A stretch of DNA of 64,000 bases from Arthrobacter globiformis (GTDB taxonomy: Bacteria; Actinomycetota; Actinomycetes; Actinomycetales; Micrococcaceae), in assembly GCF_003261175.1 (NCBI RefSeq), contig NZ_QLNP01000104.1, forward strand, positions 34,804-98,803. Direction: 5' to 3'. A program made the translations under genes and the position numbers. Below the pieces are notes generated by a model. It saw only the letters and a program-made list of their open reading frames with translations, did not search any database and was not told the origin of the DNA. Below are positions 7,970-16,315 of the stretch, piece by piece. Each line of letters begins with the position of its first letter. The stretch's first letter is position 1.

Positions 7970-8473
7970 ATGACAACGGAGTCGACCATGACCCAGTCCC
8001 CCACCCGGGCGAGGCCAGCGCGCAGCGTCCTGGCCGGGATCGCCGCCGTCGGGGCACTGGGCGCCTACGTACTTGTCAGCTCGGTGGGCCTCGGCCTGTG
8101 GACCTCGCTGGGTCCCGGCCCCGGGCTGTTCCCGTTCGCCATGGGCGCGGTGCTCGCCGCAATGTCGGTCCTGTGGCTGCTTCAGGAGCTCAAGCGCCCC
8201 AGCACAACGGGTGAAGGGGCCGACGGCGGGCTGGTGCTCGCCGTCGTCGTCAGCCTTGTGCTGCTGGCAGCGCTGCTGGACCTGCTCGGCTTCCAGCTGA
8301 GCATGTTCCTCTTCCTGATGTACCACCTGAAGATCCGGGGGAAGCGGGGCTGGCTGTCCGCCCTCCTGACCGCCCTGGCCGGAAGCGTCGGCGCCTTCTA
8401 CGCCTTCAACTACGGACTGAACGTGGCCCTGCCTGTCTCATCTATTCCCGTCCTGAACCTGATCGGACTCTAG
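7970..8473 (+). CDS. tctB: Tripartite tricarboxylate transporter small membrane subunit TctB
   Basis: 167 aa with four hydrophobic segments and the early GPGLFPFAMGAVLA motif that marks TctB (DUF1468) proteins. TctB works with the large permease TctA and the periplasmic-type binding protein TctC to import carboxylates using an ion gradient. The ATG at 7970 is chosen because GGAAGG lies 7 bp upstream; an in-frame TTG at 7955 has no such site. It is the first gene of the operon, 2 bp before tctA. Confidence 0.88.
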   Translation: MTTESTMTQSPTRARPARSVLAGIAAVGALGAYVLVSSVGLGLWTSLGPGPGLFPFAMGAVLAAMSVLWLLQELKRPSTTGEGADGGLVLAVVVSLVLLAALLDLLGFQLSMFLFLMYHLKIRGKRGWLSALLTALAGSVGAFYAFNYGLNVALPVSSIPVLNLIGL

Positions 8474-8475
8474 AC

Positions 8476-9975
8476 ATGGACACCCTCAACGAACTGCTGA
8501 ACGGCTTCGCGGCCGCGCTGACCTGGCAGAACCTCATCTTCGCGTTCCTGGGCTGCCTGCTGGGCACCGTGATCGGCGTCCTGCCGGGCATCGGCCCGGT
8601 GGCCGGCGTTGCCCTGCTCATCCCGCTCACGCTGAACATGGACCCGACCGGCTCGATCATCATGCTCTGTGCCATCTTCTACGGCACGGCGTACGGGGGA
8701 ACCATCACCAGCGTGCTGCTGAACACCCCGGGTGAGGCGGCATCGGCCATCACCACCATCGACGGCCACGCGATGACAAAGATGGGCAAGGCCGGCGCGG
8801 CCCTGACCATCGCCGCCATCGGCTCCTTCGTCGGCGGCACCATCGCCACCCTCGGACTCGTCGCCGCCGCCAAGCCCCTGGGCGAACTCGGCCTGCTCGT
8901 CGGTCCCCCGGAGTTCTTCGCCCTGATGGTTGTCGGCATCTCCCTGCTCGTGGCGCTGGCCGGCAAATCGATGGTCAAGGCCCTGATCTCCGGAGCCCTG
9001 GGCCTGCTGATCTCGATGGTGGGCATCGACCCCGTCGCCGGCGCACCCCGCTTCACGTTCGGCATGGATCGGCTCCTGGACGGCGTGAGCTTCGTGGCCG
9101 TCATCGTCGGCGTCTTCGGCCTGTCCGAGATCCTGTCCTACCGCAAGGGCGAGTCGACCGTGGTGCACGCCCCCGGTTTCCGTTCGCTGCTGCCCACCCG
9201 GAACGAATGGCGCCGGAGCGCTCCTTCCATGGCCCGCGGAACCGGCATCGGCTTCGGCCTCGGCCTGATCCCCGGCATGACCGGCTCTGTCGCGTCCCTG
9301 CTCTCCTACGGCGCCGAGAAGAAGTTCTCCAAGCACCGCAACGAACTGGGAAAGGGCGCCGTCGAAGGCGTTGCCGGACCGGAAACGGCCAACAACGCGC
9401 ACGCCAACGCCGCGCTCATCCCGCTGTTCACCCTGGGGATCCCCGCCTCGCCCACCATCGCCGTCCTCATGGGCGCCTTCCTCCAGCAGGGCCTGACGCC
9501 GGGACCGACGCTGTTCACGGAGCACTCCGAAATCGCCTGGGCCATCATCGCCAGCCTCTTCATCGGCAACCTCCTGCTGGTGCTGCTCAACGTCCCCCTG
9601 GTGGGTCTCTGGACCTCGATCCTGCGGGTCCCGGCTCCGATCCTGACCGCGCTGATCCTGCTGTTCATGGTCATCGGCGCCTACACCATCAACTTCAGCG
9701 TCTTCGACGTCTTCGTGATGATCGGCTTCGGCCTGCTGGGCCTGGCCCTTCGGCACCTGGAGATCCCGCTGGCCCCCATGGTCCTCACCCTGGTCCTGGG
9801 CCCGCTGATGGAGCGGTCGCTGCGCGAATCGCTGGAAATCTCCCAGGGTGACTTCAGCATCTTCCTCAACCGCCCCATCTCGGCCGTGCTCATCGCGCTG
9901 GGCCTCCTGATCATCTGCAGCCCGCTGCTGAAGCTCCGCAAGCCCAAGGCCCTGACCGACGACCCGGAAACCTAG
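8476..9975 (+). CDS. tctA: Tripartite tricarboxylate transporter large permease TctA
   Basis: 499 aa and about a dozen membrane segments. The family signature is LLGTVIGVLPGIGPVAGVAL near residues 32-51, and a second conserved block GFGLGLIPGMTGSVASLLSYG near residues 257-277 gives the internal two-fold repeat. Full length for the family. The gene is tightly coupled to tctB and followed 57 bp later by tctC. Substrates of this family include citrate, tartrate, aromatic acids and tricarballylate; the sequence alone does not decide. Confidence 0.92.
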   Translation: MDTLNELLNGFAAALTWQNLIFAFLGCLLGTVIGVLPGIGPVAGVALLIPLTLNMDPTGSIIMLCAIFYGTAYGGTITSVLLNTPGEAASAITTIDGHAMTKMGKAGAALTIAAIGSFVGGTIATLGLVAAAKPLGELGLLVGPPEFFALMVVGISLLVALAGKSMVKALISGALGLLISMVGIDPVAGAPRFTFGMDRLLDGVSFVAVIVGVFGLSEILSYRKGESTVVHAPGFRSLLPTRNEWRRSAPSMARGTGIGFGLGLIPGMTGSVASLLSYGAEKKFSKHRNELGKGAVEGVAGPETANNAHANAALIPLFTLGIPASPTIAVLMGAFLQQGLTPGPTLFTEHSEIAWAIIASLFIGNLLLVLLNVPLVGLWTSILRVPAPILTALILLFMVIGAYTINFSVFDVFVMIGFGLLGLALRHLEIPLAPMVLTLVLGPLMERSLRESLEISQGDFSIFLNRPISAVLIALGLLIICSPLLKLRKPKALTDDPET

Positions 9976-10032
9976 ACCCCCTCCCGCATTCCCCGCTAAC
10001 CAACAAACAAACCTCTTCGAAGGAGAAGACAC

Positions 10033-11034
10033 ATGTCTCGCAAGAAAGTAACCGCGGCCCTTGCCGCAGCCGCCCTGCTCGCGCTCACGGGGTGCGGTGC
10101 CAACGCCGGCGCAACCTCCGCCGCCGGCGAAGACTTCCCCAAGAAGGGCAAGACGATCGACCTCGTCGTCGCATTCTCCTCGGGCGGGGCCGTGGATACC
10201 GCAGCCCGCCTGGTCCAGCCCGTGCTGGAGAAGGAACTCGGCACCAACGTCGAGGTCATCAACAAGCCCGGCGCCGGCGGCCAGATCGGCTACACCCAGC
10301 TGACCAGCGCCAAGCCCGACGGCTACACCATCGGCGCCACCGGTTCCCCGTCGGTCGTCGTGTCCCCGCTGGACCCGGCCCGCGGCGCGAAGTACACGCG
10401 CAGCAGCTTCCAGCCGCTGGGACGCCAGGTCATCGACCCGGCCGTCATCGCCGTCCAGCCGGACAGCCCGTACAAGACGCTGAAGGAACTGCTGGACGCG
10501 GCCAAGGCCAAGCCCAAGTCCATGACCGCCAGCGCCACCGGACTGCAGACCGGCGAGCACTTCGCCCTGGCCCAGATCCAGGAGACCACCGGCGCCGAAT
10601 TCGCACCGGTCCACTTCTCCGAAGGCGCATCGCAGGCCACCACGGCATTCCTCGGCAAGCACGTCGACATCCTCGTGGCCAACGTCAGCGACGTCACCGA
10701 CCTGACGAAGCAGAACAAGGCCCGGGTGCTGGGCATTATGACCGCCGAGCGGTCCCCGTCGCTTCCGGACGTCCCGACGTTCAAGGAAAGCGGTTACGAC
10801 GTCGAAGCCGGTACCGCCCGCGGCTACTCCGCCCCCGCCGGCCTGCCGGACGCCGTCGCCAAGAAGCTCGAAGCCGCCCTCCAGAAAGCCATCGAGGACC
10901 CGGAGGTCGTCAAGAAGATGAACGACCTCGGCCTGCAGACCAGCTACCTCTCCGGCAAGGACTACGAGACGTTCTGGGCCGGGCAGGAGTCGGACTTCAA
11001 GAAGGTCCTGCCGATGGTGCAGAAAAAAGACTGA
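10033..11034 (+). CDS. tctC: Tripartite tricarboxylate transporter substrate-binding lipoprotein TctC (Bug family)
   Basis: 333 aa. A lipoprotein signal ends in LALTGC with Cys21 as the lipid-attachment residue. The mature part is a Bug-family binding protein: opening strand IDLVVAFSSGGAVDTAARLV, then VEVINKPGAGGQIGYTQL, both diagnostic. These proteins hold a carboxylate with two bridging waters and deliver it to TctA. A good ribosome site (GAAGGAGAAG) precedes the ATG. In Gram-positive bacteria the protein would be tethered to the outer face of the membrane. Confidence 0.92.
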   Translation: MSRKKVTAALAAAALLALTGCGANAGATSAAGEDFPKKGKTIDLVVAFSSGGAVDTAARLVQPVLEKELGTNVEVINKPGAGGQIGYTQLTSAKPDGYTIGATGSPSVVVSPLDPARGAKYTRSSFQPLGRQVIDPAVIAVQPDSPYKTLKELLDAAKAKPKSMTASATGLQTGEHFALAQIQETTGAEFAPVHFSEGASQATTAFLGKHVDILVANVSDVTDLTKQNKARVLGIMTAERSPSLPDVPTFKESGYDVEAGTARGYSAPAGLPDAVAKKLEAALQKAIEDPEVVKKMNDLGLQTSYLSGKDYETFWAGQESDFKKVLPMVQKKD

Positions 11035-11105
11035 GTCCAGAAGAAGGACGAGCCCACACACACCGCCCGTTCCAGCCCACCAACACCATCAGGGAAGACA
11101 CCGCC

Positions 11106-11732
11106 ATGACCACCCCCGCCCTTCAGGACACCTCCTTTACCCGCCCGGACCAGGAACTGGTCGGCCGGCTGGCCAAGCTGCCTGCCGCGAACATCGGTGA
11201 CGCGATGGACCGGCTGGGAGTTGCCGACTCCGCGATCCAGGCGATCTGGCCCGGGGCGAAAATCGCCGGGCCCGCCTTCACGGTCTGGACCCGCCCCGGG
11301 GACAACCAGGGCATCCACGAAGCTCTGAAACTGGCCAAGCCGGGAGATGTCATCGTGGTTTCCGGCGGCGGCGACGAGTCCCGCGCGCTCCTGGGCGAAC
11401 TGATCGGCGAGCGCGCCATCAACCTCGGCATCGCCGGCTTCGCACTTGACGGTGCGGCACGCGATGCCGAGGCCCTCGGCGAGATCGGCATGCCGGTCTT
11501 CGCCCGGGCGGTCACCCCTGCAGGCCCGTACAAGAACGGGCCGCACCGCATTGGCGGTCCTGTCGCCTTCGGCGGCGTTCCCGTCCTGCCTGGCGACATC
11601 ATCATCGGTGACTCCGACGGCGTCGTGGTAATCCCCTCGGAGCAAGCGGAGGCCGTGGCGGAAGCGGCCGAAGCGGTCTTCGCCGACGAAACCAACCGCC
11701 GGGCGTCCATCGTCGCCGCCCGCGGCCAGTAA
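11106..11732 (+). CDS. RraA-family aldolase (HMG/CHA aldolase-like)
   Basis: 208 aa. The fold is that of RraA / 4-hydroxy-4-methyl-2-oxoglutarate aldolase, metal-dependent enzymes that cleave 4-hydroxy-4-carboxy-2-oxo acids to pyruvate plus a second oxo acid. Visible motifs are ANIGDAMDRLGV at the N-terminus, VIVVSGGGDESRALLGEL and FALDGAARDAE, the last carrying the conserved Arg-Asp pair used for substrate and metal. The ATG at 11106 follows a weak purine-rich site and gives the normal family length. In the operon it is the likely C-C bond cleaving step. RraA regulators of RNase E share the fold, but the catabolic context makes an aldolase more likely. Confidence 0.78.
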   Translation: MTTPALQDTSFTRPDQELVGRLAKLPAANIGDAMDRLGVADSAIQAIWPGAKIAGPAFTVWTRPGDNQGIHEALKLAKPGDVIVVSGGGDESRALLGELIGERAINLGIAGFALDGAARDAEALGEIGMPVFARAVTPAGPYKNGPHRIGGPVAFGGVPVLPGDIIIGDSDGVVVIPSEQAEAVAEAAEAVFADETNRRASIVAARGQ

Positions 11733-11749
11733 GTAAGGAAACACATCCC

Positions 11750-12529
11750 ATGACAAAGTGCACCATCATCGGCCTGGGCGAAGCAGGTGCGGCTTACGCG
11801 GAAGCACTCGCCGCAGCGGGCCACCAAGTCACCGGGTTTGACCCCGTTGCCGCCGCCACCCCGGCGGGAACCCTGCGGGCAGCCACCGCCGCGGAAGCCT
11901 GCGAGGGCGCAGACGTCGTCCTGGTCCTCACCGGCGCGGCCGCTGCCCGCAGCGTCGCCAAGGAGTGCCTGCCGGTCCTTCCGGCAGGCAGCACCTATGC
12001 CGACTTCACGTCTTCATCCCCCGCTGTGATGCAGGAGCTCGGCCAGGTGCCCACCCAGGCGAGCTTTGCCGACGTCGCGATCCTTGGGCCCGTCGCCGCC
12101 CTGGGCGCCAAAACGCCGCTCATGGTCAGCGGCCCCGGATCCACCGCGGTGGCGCAGCTGCTGACGCCCCTGTGCGTCGACGTCGAAATTGCTGACGGCG
12201 GGCCGGGGGCGGCCATGTCCCACAAGCTGCTGCGCAGCGTCCTGATGAAGGGCATGGCATCGGTGGTGGTGGAAGCGGTCACCGCCGGCCGGGCGGCCGG
12301 ACTGGAAAGCTGGATCCGGGAGCAGATCGCCCGGCAGCTCGCCGGCGACGGCCACGCCGTCATCGACCGGTTCCTCGCAGGAACGTCGAAGCACGCCGTG
12401 CGCAGGTCCCGGGAAATGCAGGACACCGCGGAATACCTGGCCGAGCTCGGCGTCCCCGCGGAAATGACGGAAGCCTCGGCGGCAGCGCTGACGCGGATCG
12501 CAGCGGCACCGGAGGCCGCCCTGCGCTGA
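11750..12529 (+). CDS. NAD(P)-dependent dehydrogenase, DUF1932 / 6-phosphogluconate-dehydrogenase-like
   Basis: 259 aa. An N-terminal Rossmann domain starts with TIIGLGEAGAAYAEALAAAG (GxGxxG) and is followed by a helical C-terminal half with MSHKLLRSVLMKGMASVVVEA, the region where beta-hydroxyacid dehydrogenases carry their catalytic Lys (Lys in SHKLL). The size and the helical end fit the DUF1932 subgroup. The reaction is probably oxidation or reduction of a hydroxy acid intermediate. It follows the aldolase by 17 bp. Confidence 0.75.
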   Translation: MTKCTIIGLGEAGAAYAEALAAAGHQVTGFDPVAAATPAGTLRAATAAEACEGADVVLVLTGAAAARSVAKECLPVLPAGSTYADFTSSSPAVMQELGQVPTQASFADVAILGPVAALGAKTPLMVSGPGSTAVAQLLTPLCVDVEIADGGPGAAMSHKLLRSVLMKGMASVVVEAVTAGRAAGLESWIREQIARQLAGDGHAVIDRFLAGTSKHAVRRSREMQDTAEYLAELGVPAEMTEASAAALTRIAAAPEAALR

Positions 12530-12549
12530 ACGCGCATGAGGCAGAATCA

Positions 12550-12612
12550 ATGAACAGGGAGTCAACGATGAATCCGGAAGCAAACCAACACCCCGAAGGA
12601 GCAGCCCGATGA
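12550..12612 (+). CDS. Possible 20-aa leader peptide coupled to the TRAP permease
   Basis: An in-frame ATG at 12550 (second ATG at 12568) opens 20 codons ending in HPEGAAR, and the TGA overlaps the ATG of the downstream permease (ATGA). A GAGG site lies a few bases upstream of 12550. This would couple translation into the membrane protein. It may equally be chance. Confidence 0.3.
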   Translation: MNRESTMNPEANQHPEGAAR

Positions 12613-13958
12613 TCGGCATCTGGGCACTGGGAGCCTACCTGGCTGTCATCCTGCTCTGGACGACTGTCATCAAGCGCAGTGTGGGCGAAGCGATGCTCCT
12701 AGGGTTCCTCGTTGTCCTTCCGTTTACCGGGGCCGCCGCCCAGACCGGCTGGAACGCGCTCTACGATGCCATCACCGATGAGATCGTGTACGCCACCATG
12801 GCGTTCGTCTTCATGGGGTACCTGCTGGAGCGGACCGGCGTGCTGGACCGGCTCATCGACCTGCTGAACTCCCTGATCGGCGGAGTCAAGGGCGGCCCGG
12901 CCTGGGTCTCCACTGTCGCGTCGGCCGGCCTGGGCGGCGTGGTGCACAACCAGGCCGCGATCGCCGCCACCGTGGGTTCGGTGACCATCCCGTGGATGGA
13001 AAGGTCCCGCCTCGACAAGCCATCCGCGGCCACATTGGTAGCGGGCAACGCGGGCATGGGCATCACCTTCCCGTTCAGCGCCTCGATGTTCGTCCTCGTG
13101 GGATCCTCGACTGTCGGGCCGCTGCTGAAGGTCAACGACCTCGTCCTTCCCCTGCTGCTCGGCGGGCTGTGGTGCTTCCTGCACCGCCTGATCGTCACCT
13201 ATGTGCTGATCCGCAAGAGCAACATGGCACCCCTCGATGCGGCCCACCGGACACCCGTCCGCCGGGCCTTCGCCCAGGGCTGGGCCACCATGATCCTGTT
13301 CGTGGTGGTGGCCGTCCCGCTGATCCTCACCTCAGGCGCAATCGCCGATGCTCTGTCGGACTGGACGGGCTCGGACGTGGCCAAGACGGTCAGCGTCATC
13401 GTCTGGATCCCCGTTGTCCTGATCCTCACGGGACTCATACTGGGACGGAAACGGCTGCCCCGCGGCGGGAAAGCGTACTGGGACTTCCTGCAGCAGTCCG
13501 CGCCGCGCTTCGGCGTCGTCGGCGTTACCGTGGTTTTCGCCTTCGCGGGCGCCAACGCCCTGGCCGCCACCGGGCTGCCCAAGCAGATGACGGCACTCCT
13601 GAACCAGTTCAACCTGCCGCTGTGGCTGCTGGCCATCCTGATCGGCCTGATTGTCATCGCCGTGGCCGCACCCCTGTCCGCGACGGCGACCATGGCCGCC
13701 GTCGGAACCGTGGGCGTGGCCACACTGGTGGCCGCCGGCGTGCCGGCCACCACGGCGGCAGTCGCGGTGCTGGTCTTCTCCTCCTGCGAGGCAGCCGTGC
13801 CGCCCGGCGGCGCTCCGCTTTACGTCGCGTGCGGCATCGCCGACGTAGACCCGTACAAGACGTTTGCCCGCCTGTTCGTCCTCTACGCCCTGCCGCTGCT
13901 GGCCATCGGCGTGCTGATCGCCGTCGGCGTCCTGCCGATCGGTGTCCTGCCTACCTAG
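12609..13958 (+). CDS. TRAP-type / DctM-superfamily large permease
   Basis: 449 aa, with about eleven membrane segments. The block GGPAWVSTVASAGLGGVVHNQAAIAATVGSVTIPWM corresponds to the DctM motif GG...A...GG.SGSA.AD.A.IG....P.M, and the second-half block FSSCEAAVPPGGAPLYVACGIA is the inverted repeat counterpart. DctM proteins transport dicarboxylates or sialic-acid-like substrates with a binding protein and a small subunit. GAAGGAGCAGCCCG precedes the ATG. No DctP-type binding protein is encoded nearby, which is odd. The only binding protein in the operon is the TctC type. Confidence 0.78.
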   Translation: MIGIWALGAYLAVILLWTTVIKRSVGEAMLLGFLVVLPFTGAAAQTGWNALYDAITDEIVYATMAFVFMGYLLERTGVLDRLIDLLNSLIGGVKGGPAWVSTVASAGLGGVVHNQAAIAATVGSVTIPWMERSRLDKPSAATLVAGNAGMGITFPFSASMFVLVGSSTVGPLLKVNDLVLPLLLGGLWCFLHRLIVTYVLIRKSNMAPLDAAHRTPVRRAFAQGWATMILFVVVAVPLILTSGAIADALSDWTGSDVAKTVSVIVWIPVVLILTGLILGRKRLPRGGKAYWDFLQQSAPRFGVVGVTVVFAFAGANALAATGLPKQMTALLNQFNLPLWLLAILIGLIVIAVAAPLSATATMAAVGTVGVATLVAAGVPATTAAVAVLVFSSCEAAVPPGGAPLYVACGIADVDPYKTFARLFVLYALPLLAIGVLIAVGVLPIGVLPT

Positions 13959-13964
13959 GGAAGC

Positions 13965-14228
13965 GTGGAAATGCAGAAGCTACGACACACTACCAACGCC
14001 GTCTTCGTGATCAGCCTGGCGGTACTCCTCATCGCCGGAATAGTTTTCGTGGCCGGGCAGGCGCTCGCCTTGGTCACCGGGCAGGGCGGGTGGCTCGCAG
14101 TCCTCAACGAAGCCGTCAAGGGCCCGGCGTGCATCGCCGCGTCCGTCTGTGCCCTCGCCGGATTCCTGCTCAGTTACAAGACCTCCGCGAAACAGAACAA
14201 CCCGCAGCAGGAAGCACGCACCCCATGA
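13965..14228 (+). CDS. Small two-helix membrane protein, possible TRAP small-subunit substitute
   Basis: 87 aa with two hydrophobic helices (about residues 12-34 and 57-73). It begins with GTG at 13965 or, two codons later, ATG at 13971; the AGGGA at 13957-13961 suits the ATG better. It lies 6 bp after the DctM-like permease and its stop overlaps the next start (ATGA). It has only half the helices of a canonical DctQ, so calling it a small TRAP subunit is inference from position. Confidence 0.55.
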   Translation: MEMQKLRHTTNAVFVISLAVLLIAGIVFVAGQALALVTGQGGWLAVLNEAVKGPACIAASVCALAGFLLSYKTSAKQNNPQQEARTP

Positions 14229-15214
14229 CCTCCACGGAATCCGGCACAACCTATCCGTCCTATGAGGCCCTGCTGGAACGGGAAGGGCGCCTCTCGGGTA
14301 CATCCTGGGACCTGTTTCCCGACAGCGACCGCGGCACCCCGTCCTTCATCCGGCCCGATTCCGTCCGGGAAGCCGCGGGCTGCGTCCGGACCGGAACCGT
14401 CTTCGGCCTCGACTACCCCGCCGACGCCTTCGACCCCGGCATGTCCCTGAAACGGAGGGCTCCGCGGCACACGATCTACTCGGCGCACCCCGCCCACCGC
14501 GACGATTTCCTCGACGGGTACTACCTGCAGGGCTCCAGCCAGATCGACGGGCTCCGGCACCGCCGGGCGGACGACGTCGGCTTCTACAACGGGACCCCCG
14601 ACGACGAGATCCGGGAGGGAACCGCTGCCCTCGGAATCCAGGCCTGGGCCGAGCAGCCCATCGTCGGACGGGGCGTGCTGGTGGATCTCGACGGATATTG
14701 CCGGGGCCAGGACACGCCGATCGACCATGCGGCCGGGCAGCCTCTTGGGCTTGGCCTGGTTCAGGCCGCAGCCGAGGCCCAGTCTCTGATTCTGCGGTCC
14801 GGCGACATCCTCATGCTGCACACGGGGTGGTCCGAGTGGTTCCTCGCGCTGCCGGCCGGGGAGAAGGAGAGCCTGCGCGCCAGCCGCCGGGCCAGCGGCA
14901 TCGAACAATCGGCAGAGTTTGTCGCCTGGGCCTGGGACAACCAGCTTTCCGTCATCGCCGCAGACAACTTCGCCGTGGAGTGCCTGCCGCCGGTCTCCTC
15001 CAGCCCGTTCCGGAGCACGGCGCCCAATGACCACGGCATGATGCACCAGCAGTTGCTCGCAAAGCTCGGCCTGCCGCTGGGGGAACTCTGGCAGCTCGGC
15101 CCGCTCAGCCGGCATATGAAGGCCACCGGCAACTGGGACGCGCTGGTTACCGTGAAACCGCTGAACATCACGGGAGCGACCGGCTCCCCGGCCAACGCGA
15201 CAGCGGTGACATAA
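14225..15214 (+). CDS. Cyclase-family metal-dependent hydrolase
   Basis: 329 aa, the longer branch of the cyclase / kynurenine-formamidase-like family. The usual HxGTHxD metal motif appears as GSSQIDGLRHRR (about residues 105-116), as in other members of the long branch. Later GDILMLHTGW (about residues 196-205) and FAVECLPP are also family marks. Such enzymes hydrolyse amides, lactones or cyclic imides. The ATG overlaps the preceding stop by 4 bp. It ends the operon, and a truncated aldo/keto reductase begins 1 bp beyond its stop on the other strand. Confidence 0.8.
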   Translation: MTSTESGTTYPSYEALLEREGRLSGTSWDLFPDSDRGTPSFIRPDSVREAAGCVRTGTVFGLDYPADAFDPGMSLKRRAPRHTIYSAHPAHRDDFLDGYYLQGSSQIDGLRHRRADDVGFYNGTPDDEIREGTAALGIQAWAEQPIVGRGVLVDLDGYCRGQDTPIDHAAGQPLGLGLVQAAAEAQSLILRSGDILMLHTGWSEWFLALPAGEKESLRASRRASGIEQSAEFVAWAWDNQLSVIAADNFAVECLPPVSSSPFRSTAPNDHGMMHQQLLAKLGLPLGELWQLGPLSRHMKATGNWDALVTVKPLNITGATGSPANATAVT

Positions 15215-15304
15215 CTAGCCCACCGGTTTGGGCATGAAGAACTTCGTGGCGAGGCACAAGGGGCTGACCTGCACACCGGTGCGGCCAAGCGGACGGTACT
15301 CCAT
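15215..15304 (-). pseudogene. Truncated aldo/keto reductase N-terminus (29 codons)
   Basis: On the minus strand an ATG at 15304, preceded by AGTAGGAGTCACC (a good ribosome site), opens a frame beginning MEYRPLGRTGVQVSPLCLAT. That is the classic first strand of the aldo/keto reductase family, but it runs into a TAG after 29 codons, directly beside the stop of the cyclase gene. The remaining nine tenths of the enzyme are missing. A full-length, different aldo/keto reductase lies 21 bp upstream on the same strand. Confidence 0.65.
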
Positions 15305-15325
15305 GGTGACTCCTACTTCTTTGTT

Positions 15326-16213
15326 TCAGGCTTCGGGGATCACCATGGCGAAGCGCTCAATGCGGGCCTCGTCCGGGTCCGGTCCGTTGCGCACCCCGGC
15401 GTCGAGTGCGTCGATCGAGGCGAGTTCCTCGGCGCTGAGCTCGAAGTCGAAGACGGCGAAGTTCTCCGCGATGCGTGCCGGGTTGGTCGATTTCGGGATC
15501 GCCGAGCGGCCCTGCTGCAGGTGCCAGCGCAGCATCACCTGGGCAGGGCTCTTGCCGTGTGCGTGCCCGATAGCGGCGATCGCGGGGTCTTCCATCACGT
15601 TGCGGCGGTCCTCGCCCCAGCCGGGGTAGAAGGTGATGCCGCCGATGGGTGACCAAGCCTGGGTGAGGATGCCGTTTTCGGTGTCGGCTGCCTGGACGTC
15701 CCGCTGGGTGAAATAGGGGTGCAGCTCGATCTGGTTCACCGCCGGGACGATGTGGGTAGCGGCGAGCAGCTGTTCCAGGTGGTGCGGCATGAAGTTGCTG
15801 ACGCCGATCGCCCGGACGCGCCCGTCAGCGAGCAGGGTCTCCAGCGCCTTGTACCCCGCGATGGTTTTCTCGAACCGGTCGGGTGCCGGCTGGTGCAGAA
15901 TGAGCAGGTCGAGGTAGTCGACGCCGAGCTTGCCCACTGCTTTCTCCCAGGCATGCAGGGTCTCGTCGTAGCCGTAGTCGCTGACCCACACCTTGGTCTC
16001 GATGAACACGTCCCCCCGATCGACCCCGGAACTGCGGATGCCTTCGCCGACCTCCCGTTCGTTGCCGTACGCGGCGGCGGTGTCGATGTGCCGGTAGCCG
16101 GCCGCCAGCGCGGCCTCGACCGCCGCCGTCGTCTGCTCCTGAGGGCTTTGGAAAACGCCCAGACCGAGGGCGGGCATCGTGATGCCGTTGTTGAGTGTAA
16201 GTTCAGGTTTCAT
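15326..16213 (-). CDS. Aldo/keto reductase (AKR5-like)
   Basis: 295 aa, NADPH-dependent carbonyl reductase of the 2,5-diketogluconate-reductase type. The catalytic tetrad is visible: Asp in HIDTAAAYGNE, Tyr in AAYGN, Lys in FIETKVW, His in LLILHQPAPD. The NADPH-binding end IPKSTNPARIAENFAVFDFEL is also present. The start at 16213 (MKPELTLNNG) is chosen because a longer frame would overlap the divergent regulator. It is divergent from the XRE regulator with a 102-bp gap, which suggests control by it. Confidence 0.88.
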   Translation of the reverse strand: MKPELTLNNGITMPALGLGVFQSPQEQTTAAVEAALAAGYRHIDTAAAYGNEREVGEGIRSSGVDRGDVFIETKVWVSDYGYDETLHAWEKAVGKLGVDYLDLLILHQPAPDRFEKTIAGYKALETLLADGRVRAIGVSNFMPHHLEQLLAATHIVPAVNQIELHPYFTQRDVQAADTENGILTQAWSPIGGITFYPGWGEDRRNVMEDPAIAAIGHAHGKSPAQVMLRWHLQQGRSAIPKSTNPARIAENFAVFDFELSAEELASIDALDAGVRNGPDPDEARIERFAMVIPEA

Positions 16214-16315
16214 GCCTCCAATGCAACCGTGATTTCCCAGGGGCCGGGAGTTCCTGTCGTTCCGGGTAACGCCAGTGCCTCCCTCGCTCCGGGACCGCCG
16301 CGTAGCGTTGGTGCC

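Noticed and set aside
8470-11061. 863-codon minus-strand frame across the tctA/tctC region
   Set aside because: Composition (runs of Gly, Asp, Gln, Arg) is that of antisense GC-rich DNA; it lies opposite three clear transporter genes.
12992-14224. Upstream extension of the cyclase frame, doubling its length
   Set aside because: The extension is Arg/Pro-rich antisense-like sequence in the wrong frame of the DctM-type permease; the ATG at 14225 gives normal family length and a 4-bp overlap.
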